From NCBI RefSeq assembly GCF_003944715.1, contig NZ_RWIT01000002.1, forward strand, positions 496,001-560,000: a stretch of DNA of 64,000 bases, in the 5' to 3' direction. Below are positions 8,797-18,126 of the stretch, one piece after another. Source of the DNA: Hymenobacter rigui. GTDB lineage: Bacteria > Bacteroidota > Bacteroidia > Cytophagales > Hymenobacteraceae. The translations under genes were made by a program, and so were the position numbers. The notes below the pieces were generated by a model, which saw only the letters and a program-made list of their open reading frames with translations, was not told the origin of the DNA and searched no databases. Position 1 is the stretch's first letter. Each line of letters begins with the position of its first letter.

Positions 8797-9843
8797 TTAC
8801 TGGCTGGCGGTTCCCAACTGCTTTTCCAGCGTCAGCTTCAGGCTCGGCACGCCGCCCAGGTGGCGCTTAAACTGCAGCAGAGAATGGTTGAGGCCCTCGG
8901 GCAGCGTGGAAGTACCCAAATCGAGCAGGCGCATGCCGCTGGCCTGCCCAAAGGCGTGCAGACCGGCGTTCAGCAGCACCACCGGGCTGAGCGTGTTGTA
9001 GGCCAGCGGGCTGGCCGGGTAGAAGTTATACAGTACATCGGCGCGCACCCGAATGGCAATGGTGAGGGCGGCCCACTCGCCGGCGGCATCCCGCACCGAG
9101 AACAGGAACACGTGGCCCGGCAGCGTCCGAAACAGCGTCTGCAGCTGCTCCAGCGTCATGGACAGGTCCTGACCTTTCTCCTGGCGGCAGCGGCGCAGAA
9201 ACTCGTAGGCCAGCGGCAGCAGCAGCGGGGGCTCCTGCTCGAAGCGCAGGCCGTGCCGCTCGCACTTCAGCAGCCGCCGGCGCTCCGAAGGATGCAGTCC
9301 CGCCCGAAACTCCCGGTCCAGCGGCAGATGGTTGTTCAACTCGGCCAGCGCCACCTGGTAGTCCAGCTGCCGGAGCACCTCGGTGAGCCTGGAAGCCGCG
9401 GCCGGCTCGTAGGCGAAGGCCGGCAGGCGCAACGTAAAGTGCCGCACGCCCCGCTCCCGCAGCTCGGCTTCCACGGCCAGCAGCATCTCGCGTAGCACCG
9501 CCGCGGGCAGCGTGGGCCCGGCCTGCACACCCCCAAACGGAGCCTGCCAGGGGCTACGCGCTTCCTGCCCATCGGCACTCAGAAACACGGAAAGCTGGGC
9601 CACCGTGCAACTCAGGGCAGGTTCTTCCAGAAAGAAATGCAGCCTCTCTCCCGGACTTAGCTGCAAGGCCAGGTGTTCGGGCGTATGGTACAGCCAGGGC
9701 TGATAGACTGGCGTCAGCACCGGAGCCGGCGCATCGGCCGATACCAACCGCAGGGCGTATTGCCCCGCTGCGGCGGGCAATGGCAGAAAGCAGGAAGCAG
9801 CGGTGAGTGAAGCAGACAAGGGCAGCAGGCGCAGAAGAAGCAC
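8797..9843 (-). CDS. FemAB/GNAT-type acyltransferase
   Basis: The product (348 residues from GTG 9843) resembles the FemAB-like acetyltransferase group (Acetyltransf_6). The C-terminal GLNHSLLQFKRHLGG segment and the central ERRRLLKCERHGL are typical. Such proteins transfer acyl or aminoacyl groups, in this context probably onto cell-surface glycan. There is no good ATG: the frame extends far upstream into the promoter region of the divergent corA gene, so GTG 9843 is the best guess and the true start could be slightly downstream. It is the first gene of a likely acyltransferase-flippase-glycosyltransferase unit. The substrate is unknown. Confidence 0.7.
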   Translation of the reverse strand: MLLLRLLPLSASLTAASCFLPLPAAAGQYALRLVSADAPAPVLTPVYQPWLYHTPEHLALQLSPGERLHFFLEEPALSCTVAQLSVFLSADGQEARSPWQAPFGGVQAGPTLPAAVLREMLLAVEAELRERGVRHFTLRLPAFAYEPAAASRLTEVLRQLDYQVALAELNNHLPLDREFRAGLHPSERRRLLKCERHGLRFEQEPPLLLPLAYEFLRRCRQEKGQDLSMTLEQLQTLFRTLPGHVFLFSVRDAAGEWAALTIAIRVRADVLYNFYPASPLAYNTLSPVVLLNAGLHAFGQASGMRLLDLGTSTLPEGLNHSLLQFKRHLGGVPSLKLTLEKQLGTASQ

Positions 9844-9981
9844 GAAAGTACAAGGTTTTCCAGCCGGCTCCGGCACCCGAGCCGCTCCCAGACCATTTTT
9901 CGCGGGCCGGGAAACACCCAGGGCCCAGCTTTTCCGGCAGATTCCCGTAAACTGCCCCGTATACTGCCTCTTTCTGCCCGC

Positions 9982-11190
9982 ATGACCCCTCCGGAAACTG
10001 CCGCTACTCCCCTTCCGCCCCAGCCCCAGCCCGATTCTGCCCCGGCCGACGACGACCACCTACACAACCGCGCCGTGGCCGACCGGGACGCCACCCGCCA
10101 GGCCCGCCAGCAGATGGTGGGCCAGCGCCCCGGCACGCTCATTGTGCGCGAAGATGCCCTGCCGCCCCGCCTGTTCCTGGTTTCCTACGACGATACTGCC
10201 TTCACGGAGCAGGAATACCAGCAGTACGACGAGCTGCTGGCTTACTTCCATCAGCACCCCGAATTAAAGCACTGGATTGATGTGCGCGGCTACGACGACC
10301 TGCCCCTGATGCAACGGATTCAGGAAGATTTCCGGATTCATCCGCTGCAGATGGAGGACGTGCTGGGTGACTACCAGCGGGCCAAAGTGGAGGAAACCGA
10401 GGACGGCCTGTTCCTGGTGTCGCGCATGACGGAGTTTACCCCCCTGCTTGATATCGACGACGACCAGCTCAGCATCTTCACCGGCTCCAACTACGTGCTC
10501 ACGTTTCAGGACGACTACGAGGACTGCCTGGAGGCCGTGCGCCTGCGCCTGCGCACCGGCCGCAGCAACATCCGCCGCCGGCCCCCGCTGTACCTCGCCT
10601 ATGCCCTCACCGATGTAGTGCTCGACCATTACTACCCCACCATGGCCGCCATTGGCGACTACCTGGAAACGCTGGAGGAGCGCATTTTTCAGGGCCGCCC
10701 CGACCGGCGGGTGCTCAACCGCATCCTGCACATCAAAAAAGACATTGTGCGCTTCCGGCGGCTGGTGTACCCGGAGCGGGAAAAAATCGGGGAACTGCTG
10801 CGCATGCCGGAGGAAACCGTTCCGGAAGACATCAAGGTGTTTTTCAAGGACTGCTACGACCACGCCATTCAGGCCCTGGACCTGGCCGAGAGCTACCGCG
10901 AAACCGTGAGCAGCCTGGTGGAGCTGTACATGTCGGACCAGGCCAACCGGGCCAACGAGGTAATGAAGGTGCTGACCATCATCAGCAGCATTTTCATACC
11001 GCTGAGCTTTGTGGTGGGCCTGTACGGGATGAACTTCCAGCGCGAAGGCCCCGACGGCCGCATCAACTACCTCAACATGCCCGAGCTGTACAGTCCCTGG
11101 GGCTACCCGGTGCTGCTGGCAGTGCTGGTGCTCATCGTCATCGGGCAGCTGACGTATTTCTACCGCAAAGGCTGGCTGACGAACCGGTAA
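9982..11190 (+). CDS. corA: CorA-family magnesium/cobalt transporter
   Basis: The 402-residue product has the CorA layout: a long soluble cytoplasmic domain, then two membrane helices near the C-terminus (about 330-352 and 370-390) with the signature YGMNFQ at the end of the first. The family forms homopentameric channels for Mg2+ (and Co2+/Ni2+). The proline-rich first 20 residues are variable. The start ATG 9982 is preceded by a 138-bp gap shared with the divergent FemAB-like gene. Length is somewhat above the usual 320-370 because of the N-terminal extension. It is probably monocistronic, with a MATE gene 72 bp downstream. Confidence 0.92.
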   Translation: MTPPETAATPLPPQPQPDSAPADDDHLHNRAVADRDATRQARQQMVGQRPGTLIVREDALPPRLFLVSYDDTAFTEQEYQQYDELLAYFHQHPELKHWIDVRGYDDLPLMQRIQEDFRIHPLQMEDVLGDYQRAKVEETEDGLFLVSRMTEFTPLLDIDDDQLSIFTGSNYVLTFQDDYEDCLEAVRLRLRTGRSNIRRRPPLYLAYALTDVVLDHYYPTMAAIGDYLETLEERIFQGRPDRRVLNRILHIKKDIVRFRRLVYPEREKIGELLRMPEETVPEDIKVFFKDCYDHAIQALDLAESYRETVSSLVELYMSDQANRANEVMKVLTIISSIFIPLSFVVGLYGMNFQREGPDGRINYLNMPELYSPWGYPVLLAVLVLIVIGQLTYFYRKGWLTNR

Positions 11191-11262
11191 CGCTGCGCGG
11201 GAGGCCTGCGGGAGCCGGGCCGGGGCACAACGCCCAGCCCAGCTTGCCCGTTAGCTGGCTTT

Positions 11263-12666
11263 ATGCCTGCTCCCACCCCCGCCCTCACGCAAGGTTCCAT
11301 TTTGCGCGCCCTGCTCACGCTAGCCTTGCCCATTGTGCTGGCCAACCTGCTACAGACGGGCTATCAGCTGGTAGATGCCTACTGGGTGGGCCGGCTGGGG
11401 GCCAATGCCGTGGCGGCCGTAGCGGTGAGCTTTCCCATCAACTTTCTGCTGGTGGCGCTGGGCTCGGGGTTTTCGGTGGCGGGCTCGGTGCTGGTGGCCC
11501 GCTCCTTTGGGGCCCGCGACCTGGCTACCGTTAACCACGTGGCGGCTCAAACGCTGGTGCTTGAAACCGCGCTGGCCCTGGTGCTGGCCGTGGTAGCCTA
11601 TTTTGCCTCGCCGCTGCTGCTGGGGCTGATTGGAGTGGGCGCTGATATTTTCACGGAAGCCAATGCGTTTCAGCGGGTGCTGTTTCTGGGGCTGCCCCTG
11701 AATTTTGGCTTCATCATGTTTCAGTCCCTGATGCGGGGCGTGGGCCAGGTGCGGATTCCGCTCTACATCAACATTCTGGCCCTGGCCCTCAACTTCCTGC
11801 TCGACCCGCTTTTTATTTACGGCTACGGCCCGATACAAGGCCTGGGCGTGGCCGGCGCGGCCCTGGCTACCGTCAGCACCCAGGCGCTTTCCATGGTGCT
11901 GGGGCTGGTGGTGATGCTGCGCGGCACGGCCGGGCTCCGGCTGAGCTTCCGCGGCTTCCGCCCCGATACGGCCCTGATGCAGCGCGCCTTCCGCCTCGGG
12001 GCGCCCTCCTCCGTCGATTTATCGGCCCGGGCCCTGGGGCTGTCGGTGATGACGACGCTGGCGGCGGGCTTCGGCACCACCGTGCTGGCTACATACGGCA
12101 TTGGCTCGCGGCTGCTGGCCTTGGGTATTATTCCGGCCCTGGGCATCTCGCTGGCCTGCTCCACCCTAGTGGCCCAGAACCTGGGAGCCCGCCGCCCCGA
12201 CCGGGCCCGCCAAACGGCCCGCTACGCCATTGCCACCAGCTTTCTGGGCTTGCTGCTGGTGGGCGCAGCCATTTTTCTGGCGGCCCGCCCGCTAGTGCAG
12301 TTCTTCCTGGCCGGCGACGAGGCCGTAACCGCCGATGCGGTGGAGTTTGTGCGCATTGCCGCCGGCAGCCTGTGTTTTACCGGGGTGCAGCAGTCGGTAT
12401 CGGGGGCGTTGCGCGGGGCGGGCAACACCCTGGCAGCCATGCTGCTCACTATCATCAGCACCTGGGTACTGCAGTTTCCCATTGCCTGGTACCTCTCCAG
12501 CCACACCGACCTGGGTTTCCGGGGGCTGTGGTGGAGTTTTGTCGCCAGTAACGCGCTGGCCGCCGTGCTGGCCCTGCTCTGGTTTATGCGCAGCAGCCAA
12601 CAAGCGGCCGACGCACTGCAGCCGGCAGTGGATGTTCAGGCGAAAATGGCTGAGGATGCGGGTTAG
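11263..12666 (+). CDS. MATE-family multidrug/sodium antiporter
   Basis: The 467-residue product has twelve hydrophobic segments in two homologous halves, as in MATE exporters. Typical segments are LPIVLANLLQTGYQLVDAYWVG near the N-terminus and FLLDPLFIYG at about residue 180. These proteins expel cationic drugs or metabolites in exchange for Na+ or H+. It follows corA by 72 bp on the same strand without a visible terminator, so it may be read through from it, but there is no functional link. The downstream gene is convergent. Confidence 0.9.
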   Translation: MPAPTPALTQGSILRALLTLALPIVLANLLQTGYQLVDAYWVGRLGANAVAAVAVSFPINFLLVALGSGFSVAGSVLVARSFGARDLATVNHVAAQTLVLETALALVLAVVAYFASPLLLGLIGVGADIFTEANAFQRVLFLGLPLNFGFIMFQSLMRGVGQVRIPLYINILALALNFLLDPLFIYGYGPIQGLGVAGAALATVSTQALSMVLGLVVMLRGTAGLRLSFRGFRPDTALMQRAFRLGAPSSVDLSARALGLSVMTTLAAGFGTTVLATYGIGSRLLALGIIPALGISLACSTLVAQNLGARRPDRARQTARYAIATSFLGLLLVGAAIFLAARPLVQFFLAGDEAVTADAVEFVRIAAGSLCFTGVQQSVSGALRGAGNTLAAMLLTIISTWVLQFPIAWYLSSHTDLGFRGLWWSFVASNALAAVLALLWFMRSSQQAADALQPAVDVQAKMAEDAG

Positions 12667-12720
12667 AACCGCTTTCTTCACTGTTGCCGCACGCTCGTCC
12701 TCCGCGACCCATTAGTGGTG

Positions 12721-15450
12721 CTACAGCTTCACGTCGGTGCGGCGCAGCTCATTGCCGGTTACCCGAAACAGGTGGTAGATGTTGGTAGTGGGGTCGTAGG
12801 TGAGGGCTACCTGGGGGGCGGTGCTGCGGAAGGGCTGGCCGCCCACCAGACGCAGCCGGGCATCGTAGAGAAACACCTGCCCGGGGCCGGTTTCGGTGAG
12901 GGCGTACAGCTGCCGGCCCGCCCCGAAGTTGAAGTACTGCACCGAGCGGGGGGCCGAGGTAACAAAGCGTTGATTCAGCAGCTGCCGGCCCGTGGGGTCG
13001 AACAGGCTGAGCTGTCCGCCGTCTTCGCGCACCACCACGTACGTGCGCTGCTGCTGGTCGGGGATGAGGCGGAAGCGGCTGGTGCGGCTCCAGGTGGCTA
13101 CCCGGCGGCGGCTCACGATGTCGCCGCTCAGGTTGAAGCTTACCAGCTCTCCGTGCTGATTCACTACCGTTACCCGGGTGCGGCTGAGGGTGGCCCCGGG
13201 CTCCGTGAGCACGCCTTCGGTAAGGCGGCCGCCCATGCTGATGGGGAAGCCCGGGTAAGGGCTTCCGGCTTCGTCAAAAGCGTACACGTAGCCGTTTTCC
13301 AGCAGTACTACCACCACATCATGCCCCGCTACGGTGAGGTAATGGGCCGGACCAGCCAACCGGAATTCCAGCTGCTTGGGTTGCCAGCCCGGGAAGGTGC
13401 GACCCTGGGTATCGTAGAGAAACAGGTTGCCGCTGGCCCCGGCCACCAGCAGGCGGCGCGGCCCCACACCGCCCGACGACACGCTCAGGGAGGTGGCCCG
13501 CACGGTATCGGGCAGGTTCAGCGGGAAGTTGGGCTGCAGCTGCCCCCGGTTGTTGAACTGGAACAGCTGACCGGGCGTAGCCAGCAGAAAACCCGCCGCC
13601 CCGGGCAGCCGGAATGTGGGTCCTACCAGCGGCCCCGGCAGCGTATCGGACCAGGCCACCACGTTATCGGGGGTTACATAGTGCAGCACGTGGGCAGTAT
13701 CCTGCACCAACACACCGGGCAGCTTGGCCCCGCTGATGAGTACGGCCTCGGGGGAGCTGGCCAGTGGAGTTTTGAAGGCCAGTGTGCTGCCGGTACCATT
13801 CTGGTTCTGGGGGCGGGCTTCGGCCGGGCCTACCACCGGGTGGCGCAGCACAAACTGGGTGAAATACTGGGCCCCAGGCTCCCGCTCATCGGCGGCGGGC
13901 ACCCACTGCATGCTCACCTGGGGAAACCGTTTGAACAGGGCCTCGTTGCGCAACAGCCCGGCCCGGCGCTCCTCCTGCAGCCCGCGCAGCAGCAGGTTCC
14001 AGCAGTTGCGGGTATCCAGCACCACCCGCAGGCGGGCCAGCGGCTGGCTTTCCTGCAGAAATGCCACCTGCGTGGGCGAACGGCTCCATACCTCACCGGC
14101 GGCTACATCCGTGAGCCACTGCCGGAGCGCGGCTTCATCATCAGCAAAGGCCACGTAGTTACCCACCTGCGCTACTACCGGCCGCGCAAACCCACCAAAC
14201 ATGCTACCCAGCAAGCGCCGGGGCAGCTCAGGCACACCGGTCTGGTACCACTGGTACGGCCCCACCCGCCCGAAGGCCGGGCTGGCTCCCGCGGCCCGGC
14301 GCAGCTGACCCAGCAGGTTGCTGACTTTGCCGGGGTTGGCCGTGTAAGCCACCACCAGCTTGCCCGGCCGGGCCCGGGCCGAGGGGGTAGCCAGGTAGCA
14401 CAGCGCCACTTCCTGGCTGAGCTGGGCCGTGAGGCTGTCGGGCAGGCTCCCTACTACGGCCGCCAATGAGTCGGGGCCGGGCAGGGCGGCGCGCTGGCCC
14501 CGGAGTGCGGCGGCCGGGCCCAGGCTCACGTGCACCACCAGGGCGGAGCGCGTGGGCAGTACCTCGGCCATGCGCAGGCGCTGGGCCGGCTGCCCCAGCA
14601 GCCGCTGGTGCAGGCCGTCGTGGGTGGTTTCGGGGTTGGCAAAACCGGCAAAGGCCACTTTGTTGCCGGCCAGCTTCATCTCCGTCATTTCGTTGCGGGC
14701 CAGGCTGGCCACGGCGGCCATTTCCGCCGTTAGCTCCTGCCGGAAGAATACGCTCAGCAGCTGGGGCAGCCGACGCTGGTTGAGCAGCAGGGTGGCATCC
14801 ACATCCTGCAACTGAAAATAATCAGTAGTCTGAAAATCGGCCGCAACGGTGGGGGCCTCCGGCTTATTGAGGCGGTGAGCCACGGCTTCCACCAGGGCCG
14901 GGCTGGCGCTGATGAGCAGGTGGTTGCGGTAATTGAGCAGGGTCAGGCCTTCTGAACTGCCCCGCTCCCGCACTTCCGTGAGCTGCTGGCCGGCCACCTC
15001 GCGGGTAGTCACCTGAAACCGGGAGCTACGACCCAGTCCTTCCACCAGGCTGCGCACCTGCCGGTACTCCCGTACGCTGCTTATGGGTATCTGAAACAGC
15101 ACATCAAACTTCCCCGGCCCGGTCACATGCAGAGAGGTAAATACGCGTTTCCGGCCCAGAAACCGCAGCACCACGTTGCGGCCGCCGGTCAGGCTGTCGG
15201 CCAGGGTGAGCTGGTTCTGCACCTGCTGGAAGTAGCGCACGGCCGAGAGGTTGTCCCAGAGCTGGGTTTCCTTGAGGTGGCGCACCAGCGTGGGATGGTC
15301 GCGGGTAACGGCCACCAGCACGGCATCGTCGGGCACCAGGGCCCAGGGGTCCACGGGAATACTGGCCACCGTGCGGCGGTAATATACGTAGGAGCCCAGC
15401 GCCGTGAGCAGTAGCAGAGCCGTTAAAAAAACCAGAATGCGGTTCGACAT
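12721..15450 (-). CDS. Large membrane-anchored protein, DUF3352-like with C-terminal propeller-like repeats
   Basis: The 909-residue product has one N-terminal membrane helix (about residues 6-24) and is otherwise soluble, so it should face the periplasm. Residues 30-120 (VPDDAVLVAVTRDHP and LWDNLSAVRYFQ) resemble the DUF3352 type. From about residue 590 on there are propeller-like repeats, each with a FP-x-NL/GFP motif (PNFPLNLPD, FPGWQPKQ, PGFPISM). No catalytic motif is visible. ATG 15450 (MSNRILVFL) is preferred to ATG 15480. It overlaps a long antisense frame that I regard as spurious. It stands alone between two convergent or divergent transporters. The function is unknown. Confidence 0.75.
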   Translation of the reverse strand: MSNRILVFLTALLLLTALGSYVYYRRTVASIPVDPWALVPDDAVLVAVTRDHPTLVRHLKETQLWDNLSAVRYFQQVQNQLTLADSLTGGRNVVLRFLGRKRVFTSLHVTGPGKFDVLFQIPISSVREYRQVRSLVEGLGRSSRFQVTTREVAGQQLTEVRERGSSEGLTLLNYRNHLLISASPALVEAVAHRLNKPEAPTVAADFQTTDYFQLQDVDATLLLNQRRLPQLLSVFFRQELTAEMAAVASLARNEMTEMKLAGNKVAFAGFANPETTHDGLHQRLLGQPAQRLRMAEVLPTRSALVVHVSLGPAAALRGQRAALPGPDSLAAVVGSLPDSLTAQLSQEVALCYLATPSARARPGKLVVAYTANPGKVSNLLGQLRRAAGASPAFGRVGPYQWYQTGVPELPRRLLGSMFGGFARPVVAQVGNYVAFADDEAALRQWLTDVAAGEVWSRSPTQVAFLQESQPLARLRVVLDTRNCWNLLLRGLQEERRAGLLRNEALFKRFPQVSMQWVPAADEREPGAQYFTQFVLRHPVVGPAEARPQNQNGTGSTLAFKTPLASSPEAVLISGAKLPGVLVQDTAHVLHYVTPDNVVAWSDTLPGPLVGPTFRLPGAAGFLLATPGQLFQFNNRGQLQPNFPLNLPDTVRATSLSVSSGGVGPRRLLVAGASGNLFLYDTQGRTFPGWQPKQLEFRLAGPAHYLTVAGHDVVVVLLENGYVYAFDEAGSPYPGFPISMGGRLTEGVLTEPGATLSRTRVTVVNQHGELVSFNLSGDIVSRRRVATWSRTSRFRLIPDQQQRTYVVVREDGGQLSLFDPTGRQLLNQRFVTSAPRSVQYFNFGAGRQLYALTETGPGQVFLYDARLRLVGGQPFRSTAPQVALTYDPTTNIYHLFRVTGNELRRTDVKL

Positions 15451-15578
15451 GCGGGAAACCCGGGAGGTGGGGAAGGGCAAAAATAGGCATTCGGGGCAGA
15501 GTGCCGCGCGGCGCGGCCGCTGGGGTTTGGAAGGCAGTTTTCTATCTTCCGCCCCGAAACACTTTCTACTCTCCCTCT

Positions 15579-17060
15579 ATGTCAGAAAAACAAGGCCAGT
15601 TTCAGCGGGCCATTACGCTATTTGATGCCGTCATGATTGTGACCGGCAGCATGATTGGCTCCGGTATCTTCATCGTCAGCACCGACATCAGCCGCAAGGT
15701 GGGCTCCACCGGCTGGCTGCTGGTGGTGTGGCTGCTTACGGGCGTAATTACGCTGGCCGGGGCCGTCAGCTACGGCGAGCTTTCCTCCATGTTCCCGAAA
15801 GTGGGCGGCCAGTACGTGTACCTGCGCGAGGCCTACAACAAGCTGGTAGCCTTCCTGTATGGCTGGACGCTGTTCCTAGTAATCCAGACCGGCGTTATTG
15901 CGGCCGTGGCCGTAGCGTTTGCGCGCTTTACCGGCGTGCTACTGCCTTGGTTTTCCGAAACCAACGTGCTGTTTCAGCTGGAGGGCGTGCCGTTGCTGGG
16001 CACGTTCACCTTCACCACGGTACAGCTGCTGGCTATTGGGCTGCTGGTGTTCCTCACCTTCATCAACTCCCGGGGCGTGCGCTCGGGTAAGCTGATTTCC
16101 AACATCTTCGGCAGCACCAAGCTGATAGCCCTGGGCCTGCTGATTCTGTTCGGCCTCACGCTGGGCGTGAACGGGCAGGCCGTGAGCCAGAATTTCCAGA
16201 ACGTGTGGCAGGCCATGAGCTTCGATGCCGCCGGCCAGGGTACGCCCCTCACCGTAACGGCGCTGGTATCGGCCATCGGCCTGGCTATGACGGGCTCGTT
16301 GTTCAGCTCCGACGCCTGGAATAACATCGGCTTTTCGGGCGACGAGATTGTGCGGCCCGAGCGCACCATCGTGCTCAGCATGGCCATGGGCACTGGCATC
16401 GTGACAGCGCTGTACATTCTTATCAACGTGGTGTACCTGCTGGTGCTGCCCCTGCACGGCGACCCCACGGCCACTGATGTAATGGGCCGGGGCATTATGT
16501 ACGCCGCCAACGACCGGGTGGGCACCGCCGCCGCCGAGGCTATTCTGGGTGCCCCCGGCGCCTACGTCATGGCCGTGCTCATTATGATCAGCACCTTCAG
16601 CGCCGACAACAGTATTCTGCTCTCGGGGGCGCGGGCCTACTATGCCATGGCCAAGGATGGCGTGTTCTTTCCCGGTATGGCCAAGCTCAACAAAGCCGGC
16701 GTACCCAGCGTTGCCTTGTGGGGTCAGTGCCTGTGGGCCTGCCTGCTGTGCCTGTCGGGTTCCTACGGTGAGCTGCTGAACTACGTGATGTTCTCCGTGA
16801 TTCTGTTCTACGTCATCACCATCATCGGCATTTTCGTGCTGCGCCGCACCCGCCCCGACGCCCCCCGCCCCTACCGTGCCTGGGGTTACCCGGTGGTGCC
16901 GCTGCTGTACGTGGTGCTGGCCTCCGCCTTCTGCTTTATCCTGCTCACCGACCCGGCCAACTCCAAGTTCGCCCAGCGCGGGCTGCTGCTGGTAGCCGTG
17001 GGTGTGCCGGTGTACTTCCTGTTCGGCAAACGCTTCGCTGCTAATACTCCCGAGAAGTAA
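15579..17060 (+). CDS. APC-family amino acid permease
   Basis: The 493-residue product has twelve hydrophobic segments and the APC hallmark MIGSGIFIVSTDI in the first one. A further family segment, NNIGFSGDEIVRPERTI, lies at about 245-262. It is closest to the L-type/SteT-like exchangers, which move neutral or polar amino acids in symport or exchange. The substrate cannot be told. ATG 15579 (MSEKQGQF) is chosen because the upstream extension contains no conserved residues. A 46-bp palindromic terminator follows the stop codon. Confidence 0.88.
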   Translation: MSEKQGQFQRAITLFDAVMIVTGSMIGSGIFIVSTDISRKVGSTGWLLVVWLLTGVITLAGAVSYGELSSMFPKVGGQYVYLREAYNKLVAFLYGWTLFLVIQTGVIAAVAVAFARFTGVLLPWFSETNVLFQLEGVPLLGTFTFTTVQLLAIGLLVFLTFINSRGVRSGKLISNIFGSTKLIALGLLILFGLTLGVNGQAVSQNFQNVWQAMSFDAAGQGTPLTVTALVSAIGLAMTGSLFSSDAWNNIGFSGDEIVRPERTIVLSMAMGTGIVTALYILINVVYLLVLPLHGDPTATDVMGRGIMYAANDRVGTAAAEAILGAPGAYVMAVLIMISTFSADNSILLSGARAYYAMAKDGVFFPGMAKLNKAGVPSVALWGQCLWACLLCLSGSYGELLNYVMFSVILFYVITIIGIFVLRRTRPDAPRPYRAWGYPVVPLLYVVLASAFCFILLTDPANSKFAQRGLLLVAVGVPVYFLFGKRFAANTPEK

Positions 17061-17075
17061 TACGGGTGTCTGTTC

Positions 17076-17121
17076 CACCAAAAAGCCCCGTGCCGGTTAA
17101 CCGGCACGGGGCTTTTTGGTG
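17076..17121. terminator. Bidirectional terminator, perfect 46-bp palindrome
   Basis: Arms 17076-17098 and 17099-17121 are exact reverse complements; the GC-rich stem is flanked by A and T runs, so it can stop transcription from both sides. It lies between the convergent permease gene and the regulatory-domain gene. Confidence 0.95.
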
Positions 17122-17156
17122 TTTGGAAGCTGAACTCAGCAGGGTCGGCTATGGTG

Positions 17157-17852
17157 TTAGCGGCGCTTGCGGCGGGTGCCTTCCTTGGGTAGCAGGGTTA
17201 CATTTTGAGGCTGGGTGCTGCGGGTCCGGACCTCCTGGTCCTCGTAGCCGCCGTAGCCGTACACCAGTGTATTGTCGCCGGCGGGTACTTCAATGGAGTA
17301 ATTACCATTGGCATCAGTACCGGTTACCTTTTTCAGACCGCGCACCATTACGGTAGCACCGGCCATCGGACGGCCATTCTCGTCCAGAATACGGCCGCTC
17401 ATGGTGACAGTAGCAGGAGCCGCTTCGGCGGCAGGGGCCGCAGCGGCAGGCACCGGCTCAACGGCCACCGGCTCCTCGGTCGGGGCAGCCTCTGTGGCCA
17501 CCGGAGCGGCCGTAGCTACCTCAGCAGCTTTGGCCGTAGCGGTGGCTTTGGGAGCTTTGGCAGCGGCTTTCACGTCCGTTACTTCTTCGGTGGCAACGGC
17601 TTCGGTTTTTACCTCATCGGTGGGACGAGTGGCCGTTACGGTTGCTTCTCCCAGCTCCATAACGGGCATGGCGGCGGCCAGGCGGCGCGTAGCCTGCGCG
17701 GGCAGCAGCACGTAACCCAGCACTACAATAGCCACAATGGCCCCGACAATGATGGCCAGCCGGCGGTTACCCGAGGAAAAATCTTCTTCCTCTTCTATAA
17801 ACTCCGGGGTAAGCTCTTCGTTTTCAGTGGGGGTAGTGGTGTTAGCATCCAT
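17157..17852 (-). CDS. Membrane-anchored protein with a carboxypeptidase-regulatory-like domain
   Basis: The 231-residue product has an acidic cytoplasmic tail (1-30), one membrane helix (about 31-52), a low-complexity Ala/Thr/Val/Pro/Glu linker (about 65-145) and a C-terminal beta-sandwich (about 148-225). The latter has the pattern of the carboxypeptidase D regulatory-like domain found at the N-terminus of SusC-type receptors: SGRILDENGRPMAGATVMVRG, then GTDANGNYSIEVP. The tail ends in basic residues (RRKRR). The architecture suggests a periplasmic or surface-exposed adaptor, but no partner is encoded beside it. The linker composition resembles TonB-type spacers; a TonB C-terminal domain is not present. 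Confidence 0.8.
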   Translation of the reverse strand: MDANTTTPTENEELTPEFIEEEEDFSSGNRRLAIIVGAIVAIVVLGYVLLPAQATRRLAAAMPVMELGEATVTATRPTDEVKTEAVATEEVTDVKAAAKAPKATATAKAAEVATAAPVATEAAPTEEPVAVEPVPAAAAPAAEAAPATVTMSGRILDENGRPMAGATVMVRGLKKVTGTDANGNYSIEVPAGDNTLVYGYGGYEDQEVRTRSTQPQNVTLLPKEGTRRKRR

Positions 17853-18058
17853 AAGGGGTTAGGTAAAAAGTGGGGATTTTCAAAGGAGCAGAAAAGCACG
17901 ATGCTGGTCCTGTTTTGCGGGAATTCACTTGAAGCAGATACCATCGGCTCCTAAAGATATAACCTTGATTGGTCCCTTACCTAATCAGCTATTCCAATTT
18001 TCGGATTTATTTCCCGGTATGATTATCAGCAATAGGCACTATTATCTGAAAATATCAT

Positions 18059-18102
18059 AAAAAAACCGCTGCCCGGTTTCCAGACTGAAAACCGGGCAGC
18101 GG
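18059..18102 (-). terminator. Rho-independent terminator of the 129-residue protein gene
   Basis: A perfect 14-bp stem (18066-18079 with 18089-18102) with a 9-nt loop is followed, in minus-strand direction, by a run of T at 18065-18059. It begins 25 bp after the stop codon. Confidence 0.93.
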
Positions 18103-18126
18103 CGGCAGCGCTGCGAGTACAGCAGC

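Noticed and set aside
12715..14469. A 584-codon plus-strand open frame
   Set aside because: It lies antisense to the 909-residue protein gene; such long open frames are common in GC-rich DNA opposite real genes, and its translation has no recognisable family and odd composition.
15939..17081. A 380-codon minus-strand open frame opposite the permease
   Set aside because: Shadow of the APC permease; it also crosses the terminator palindrome.
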